Position numbers and translations under genes: made by a program. From an uncultured Bacteroides sp. (lineage in GTDB: Bacteria > Bacteroidota > Bacteroidia > Cytophagales > Cyclobacteriaceae), in NCBI GenBank assembly GCA_902168185.1, contig CABHOV010000036.1, positions 62,001 through 126,000 of the forward strand: a DNA stretch of 64,000 nucleotides, in the 5' to 3' direction. The notes under the pieces are model-generated. The model did no database searches. It worked only from the letters and a program-made list of their open reading frames with translations, and was not told where the DNA came from. Of the stretch, positions 61,469-64,000 are shown piece by piece. Numbering within the stretch: the stretch's first letter is position 1; each line of letters opens with the position of its first letter.

Positions 61469-64000
61469 ATGAAAGACGCTCTCCAAAGATTAGAGGACAC
61501 TGAACAACGCTTCAGAAACCTTTTGAAGGAGGCCCCGGTTTCCACAGCGCTGTTGACCGGTCCTGACTTAATCATTGAAATAGCAAACGATGCATCCCTC
61601 AATCTCTGGGGAAAAGATGAATCTATCATTGGAAAAAAGCTCCTCGAGGCAATGCCGGAAATGGAGGGGCAGGTGGTATATAACGAACTGCTGAAAGTCT
61701 ATGCTACCGGAATAACCTATGAAGGTAAAGAAAGTGCTGCCTATCTGAAAATAAATAACGTGATGCAGCCGGTGTTTGTAAACTTTATATACAAGGCTAT
61801 TCGCGATCCGGAAGGGAACATTACAGGCGTGCTGGCAATGGGATACGATGTAACAGAGCAAGTGCTGGCACGCGAGCGAATAAAGGAGGCCGAGGAGAGT
61901 GCGCGTCTTGCAATCGAATCTGCCGGTATAGGTACATTTGATTTTAACTTCAATACTAAATATATAGTAACGTCACCTCGCTTTGACAGGATTTTTGGAT
62001 TTGATGCCCCTGGTAAATTTGAAGACTATATCAACGTCATCCATCCGGATGATCAAAAGATACGAGGCGCAGCACACCTTCACGCATTTGAGAGTGGTAC
62101 TTTATTCTATGAGGCGCGAATTATTTTTAAAGACGGAAGCATTCACTGGGTGCGTATCAACGGCAAAGTATTTTATGCAGAGCACAGACCTTTCCGGATG
62201 TTAGGTACAGCGTTGGATATCACCGAGCAGAAGAACTCTCATAAGCTGCTCATTGAAAGCGAAGCACGCTTCCGCACACTGATCACAGAGACTTCCATGG
62301 TTGCCATGGGGCTATATATAGGGCCTGATATTCGTATCCAGTATGTGAACGATGTGATGATCCGGTTCTGGGGCAAGGACAAATCTGTTATAGGAAAGAC
62401 ATTCGAAGAAGCTATACCGGAGTTGAAAGGACAGCATTTTCTAGGCGAGCTTCGAAAGGTTTACCAAACGGGCGAAGTATATGAAGGCAAGGAAGACCTC
62501 GCGCAACTACGGGTAGATGGAAGGTTACAGGACTTTTACTTTAACTATACCTATAAAGCGCTCCGGAACTCTGAAGATGAAATATATGGCATTCATCATG
62601 TAGCCGTGGACGTGACGGAAACCGTTTTGGCAAAAAAAGAACTGATGGAGAGTGAGCAGAACTTTCGAAAGCTCGTGATGCAGGCTCCGGTGGGTATATG
62701 TATTGTAAAGGATGATCCGATCGTTGCAGAAGTTTTAAATGATACCTTTCTGAAGATCGTTGGTAAAACACGCGGTGAGTTTGAAACAAAGTCTTACTGG
62801 GAAGTATTGGCGGATGAAAGAGAAGTATATGAACCGATTATCACTCACGTGTTCCAAACAGGCACTTCATTTATAGGGAAGGAATACGAAATAACGTTGC
62901 AGCCCAACGGAGAAAGAGAAAAAGTATTCATCGATTTTGTATGTGAACCACTAAGAGAAAGCAACGATAGTATAAACCGCGTAATGATTCTGGCGATAGA
63001 AGTTACGGATAAAGTTGTGGCGAGGAAAAAAATAGAAGAGTCACGCGATTTTTTGAATGCCATTCTTGAATCACTTCCGCAGATGGCGTGGACTACGAAC
63101 GCAGTAGGGGAAACTACATATGTGAATAAGCAATGGCTTGATTATACCGGCTTGCCCACAGGAATAGGATATTGGTGGTCATCGATTATACACGATAAAG
63201 ACCTGGATCATTTTCTGGAAAAATGGAAAGCTTCTGTAGACAAAGGCTTAACATTTCAGCAGGAAGTAAGGTATAGGAAACACTCCGGAGAATTTCGGTG
63301 GCATCTGGCGCATGCCATGCCCATTATGAACGCAGCCAGCCAGGTAACGATGTGGGTTGGTACGTGTACAGATATACATGATCGGAAGCTTTCGCTTGAA
63401 GGTCTTGAAAAGAAAGTAAACGAACGTACACGCGACCTGCAGCGATCGAATATAGAGCTGCAGCAATTTGCGTATGTAGCATCACATGACCTGCAAGAGC
63501 CTCTTCGGAAGATCACAACCTTTACCGAGTTACTCGACAACAGTCTGAATGAAAAAGATGATAAATCAAGAGGATACCTGAATAAAATAGCGGCATCGGC
63601 CAGGCGAATGCTGGCGTTAATTCAAGGTGTACTTAATTTCTCACAACTCTCACGGGGTGGAGATTTTTTTACAACTGTTGACTTGAATAATATACTTTCA
63701 GACGTAAAAAACGATTTTGAATTGTTGATCTCAGAAAAGGGAGCACACATTTATTCTGAACCACTGCCTGCAGTGCAAGGTATTCCGTTACAGCTGAATC
63801 AGCTATTTTCAAACCTGCTAAGCAATGCCCTGAAATTCTCTGAACCAGGCCGGAATCCTGAGATATATATAACAATTTCTGAACTTCCTTCGGAAGAAGT
63901 TCATGAGTATCCGGCTTTAACGGCCAACCAGCCCTATATCAGGATAGAATTCAGAGATAATGGTATTGGCTTTTCTCAAGAGTATGCAAAGCAGGTATTT
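61469..64000 (+). CDS. Multi-PAS sensor histidine kinase, 3'-truncated by the window
   Basis: The frame from ATG 61469 stays open to the window end (844 codons seen). It has five PAS/PAC units, near residues 10-130, 140-265, 270-390, 395-520 and 525-650; the first and third share similar openings (RFRNLL or RFRTLI) and IYGIHHVAVDVTE-like ends. A coiled helix leads to the H-box ASHDLQEPLRKI (His near 672). The ATPase domain has the N box LFSNLLSNALKFS and begins the G1 box DNGIGF before the cut. No membrane helix is seen, so it is cytoplasmic. The partner regulator is outside the window. Confidence 0.94.
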   Translation, partial: MKDALQRLEDTEQRFRNLLKEAPVSTALLTGPDLIIEIANDASLNLWGKDESIIGKKLLEAMPEMEGQVVYNELLKVYATGITYEGKESAAYLKINNVMQPVFVNFIYKAIRDPEGNITGVLAMGYDVTEQVLARERIKEAEESARLAIESAGIGTFDFNFNTKYIVTSPRFDRIFGFDAPGKFEDYINVIHPDDQKIRGAAHLHAFESGTLFYEARIIFKDGSIHWVRINGKVFYAEHRPFRMLGTALDITEQKNSHKLLIESEARFRTLITETSMVAMGLYIGPDIRIQYVNDVMIRFWGKDKSVIGKTFEEAIPELKGQHFLGELRKVYQTGEVYEGKEDLAQLRVDGRLQDFYFNYTYKALRNSEDEIYGIHHVAVDVTETVLAKKELMESEQNFRKLVMQAPVGICIVKDDPIVAEVLNDTFLKIVGKTRGEFETKSYWEVLADEREVYEPIITHVFQTGTSFIGKEYEITLQPNGEREKVFIDFVCEPLRESNDSINRVMILAIEVTDKVVARKKIEESRDFLNAILESLPQMAWTTNAVGETTYVNKQWLDYTGLPTGIGYWWSSIIHDKDLDHFLEKWKASVDKGLTFQQEVRYRKHSGEFRWHLAHAMPIMNAASQVTMWVGTCTDIHDRKLSLEGLEKKVNERTRDLQRSNIELQQFAYVASHDLQEPLRKITTFTELLDNSLNEKDDKSRGYLNKIAASARRMLALIQGVLNFSQLSRGGDFFTTVDLNNILSDVKNDFELLISEKGAHIYSEPLPAVQGIPLQLNQLFSNLLSNALKFSEPGRNPEIYITISELPSEEVHEYPALTANQPYIRIEFRDNGIGFSQEYAKQVF

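Noticed and set aside
61279..61503. 74-codon plus-strand frame before the PAS kinase
   Set aside because: It starts with GTG, overlaps the kinase start in another frame, and its last residues are a shifted reading of the kinase N-terminus.

Overview
This 64-kb window is a chromosomal segment of a member of the Bacteroidota, most likely order Cytophagales (a Chryseolinea/Ohtaekwangia-like soil or freshwater genus; this rank is inferred from gene families, not from a marker tree). Supporting signs are two proteins with type IX secretion (T9SS) C-terminal sorting domains, three split-repeat FtsX/MacB permease genes (one with a PadR regulator and a permease-prefix domain), a DUF1501/DUF1800 pair, a periplasmic-propeller hybrid histidine kinase, a lipoprotein with an acidic surface-export signal, and promoters of the Bacteroidota type (TTTG then TAnnTTTG). 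No insertion sequence, integrase, phage gene, CRISPR array or rRNA was found.

Layout. 1-3 kb: two FtsX-type permeases. 3-9 kb: a barrel-like outer-membrane protein, a GAF/GAF/PAS signalling protein without a kinase domain, an unknown exported protein, and hutI. 9-18 kb: a two-gene ABC exporter, a mini T9SS protein, threonine aldolase, a DUF1003 protein, asnS, rpoN, a small membrane protein and a paaG-like enoyl-CoA isomerase/hydratase. 18.7-21.6 kb: a tRNA-Arg(ACG) gene followed by four degenerate tRNA-like copies, most with their own terminator hairpin, then a poorly coding stretch, ferritin and a thioredoxin-like [2Fe-2S] ferredoxin. 21.7-26 kb: an exported Gfo/Idh/MocA oxidoreductase and the PadR-permease pair. 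26-31.4 kb: a GH43 enzyme divergent from a 1402-residue hybrid sensor kinase. 31.5-41 kb: DUF1501/DUF1800, then a heavy-metal efflux operon (DUF6660, CzcA-, TolC/CzcC- and CzcB-like). 41-45.3 kb: DUF5655, LigD and small proteins. 45.3-53.5 kb: a GC-rich 34-bp tandem repeat and a 2563-residue T9SS surface protein. 53.5-64 kb: a SNF2 helicase, small exported proteins, a NUDIX protein, a flavin reductase, a GH35 beta-galactosidase-like enzyme and a multi-PAS histidine kinase cut by the window end.

How the genes work together. Most modules are independent. The clearest functional units are the metal-efflux operon (sensor-like small protein, inner pump, outer channel, adaptor), the PadR/permease pair, the ABC ATPase/permease pair, and the GH43 enzyme beside a sensor kinase of the type that often detects oligosaccharides. 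The T9SS substrates need secretion machinery encoded elsewhere.

The most unusual element is the tRNA-Arg-derived tandem array at 18,881-19,480. Each degenerate copy keeps acceptor, D and T stems that can pair, but the anticodon arm is replaced by a 7-bp hairpin with a CGCA tetraloop, and most copies are followed by a terminator hairpin. A detached copy of the same terminator lies at 21.57 kb, with a 9-bp direct repeat (GCACATCTA) bracketing the 2.1-kb block between them. All calls were made by reading the sequence; no database search was run.
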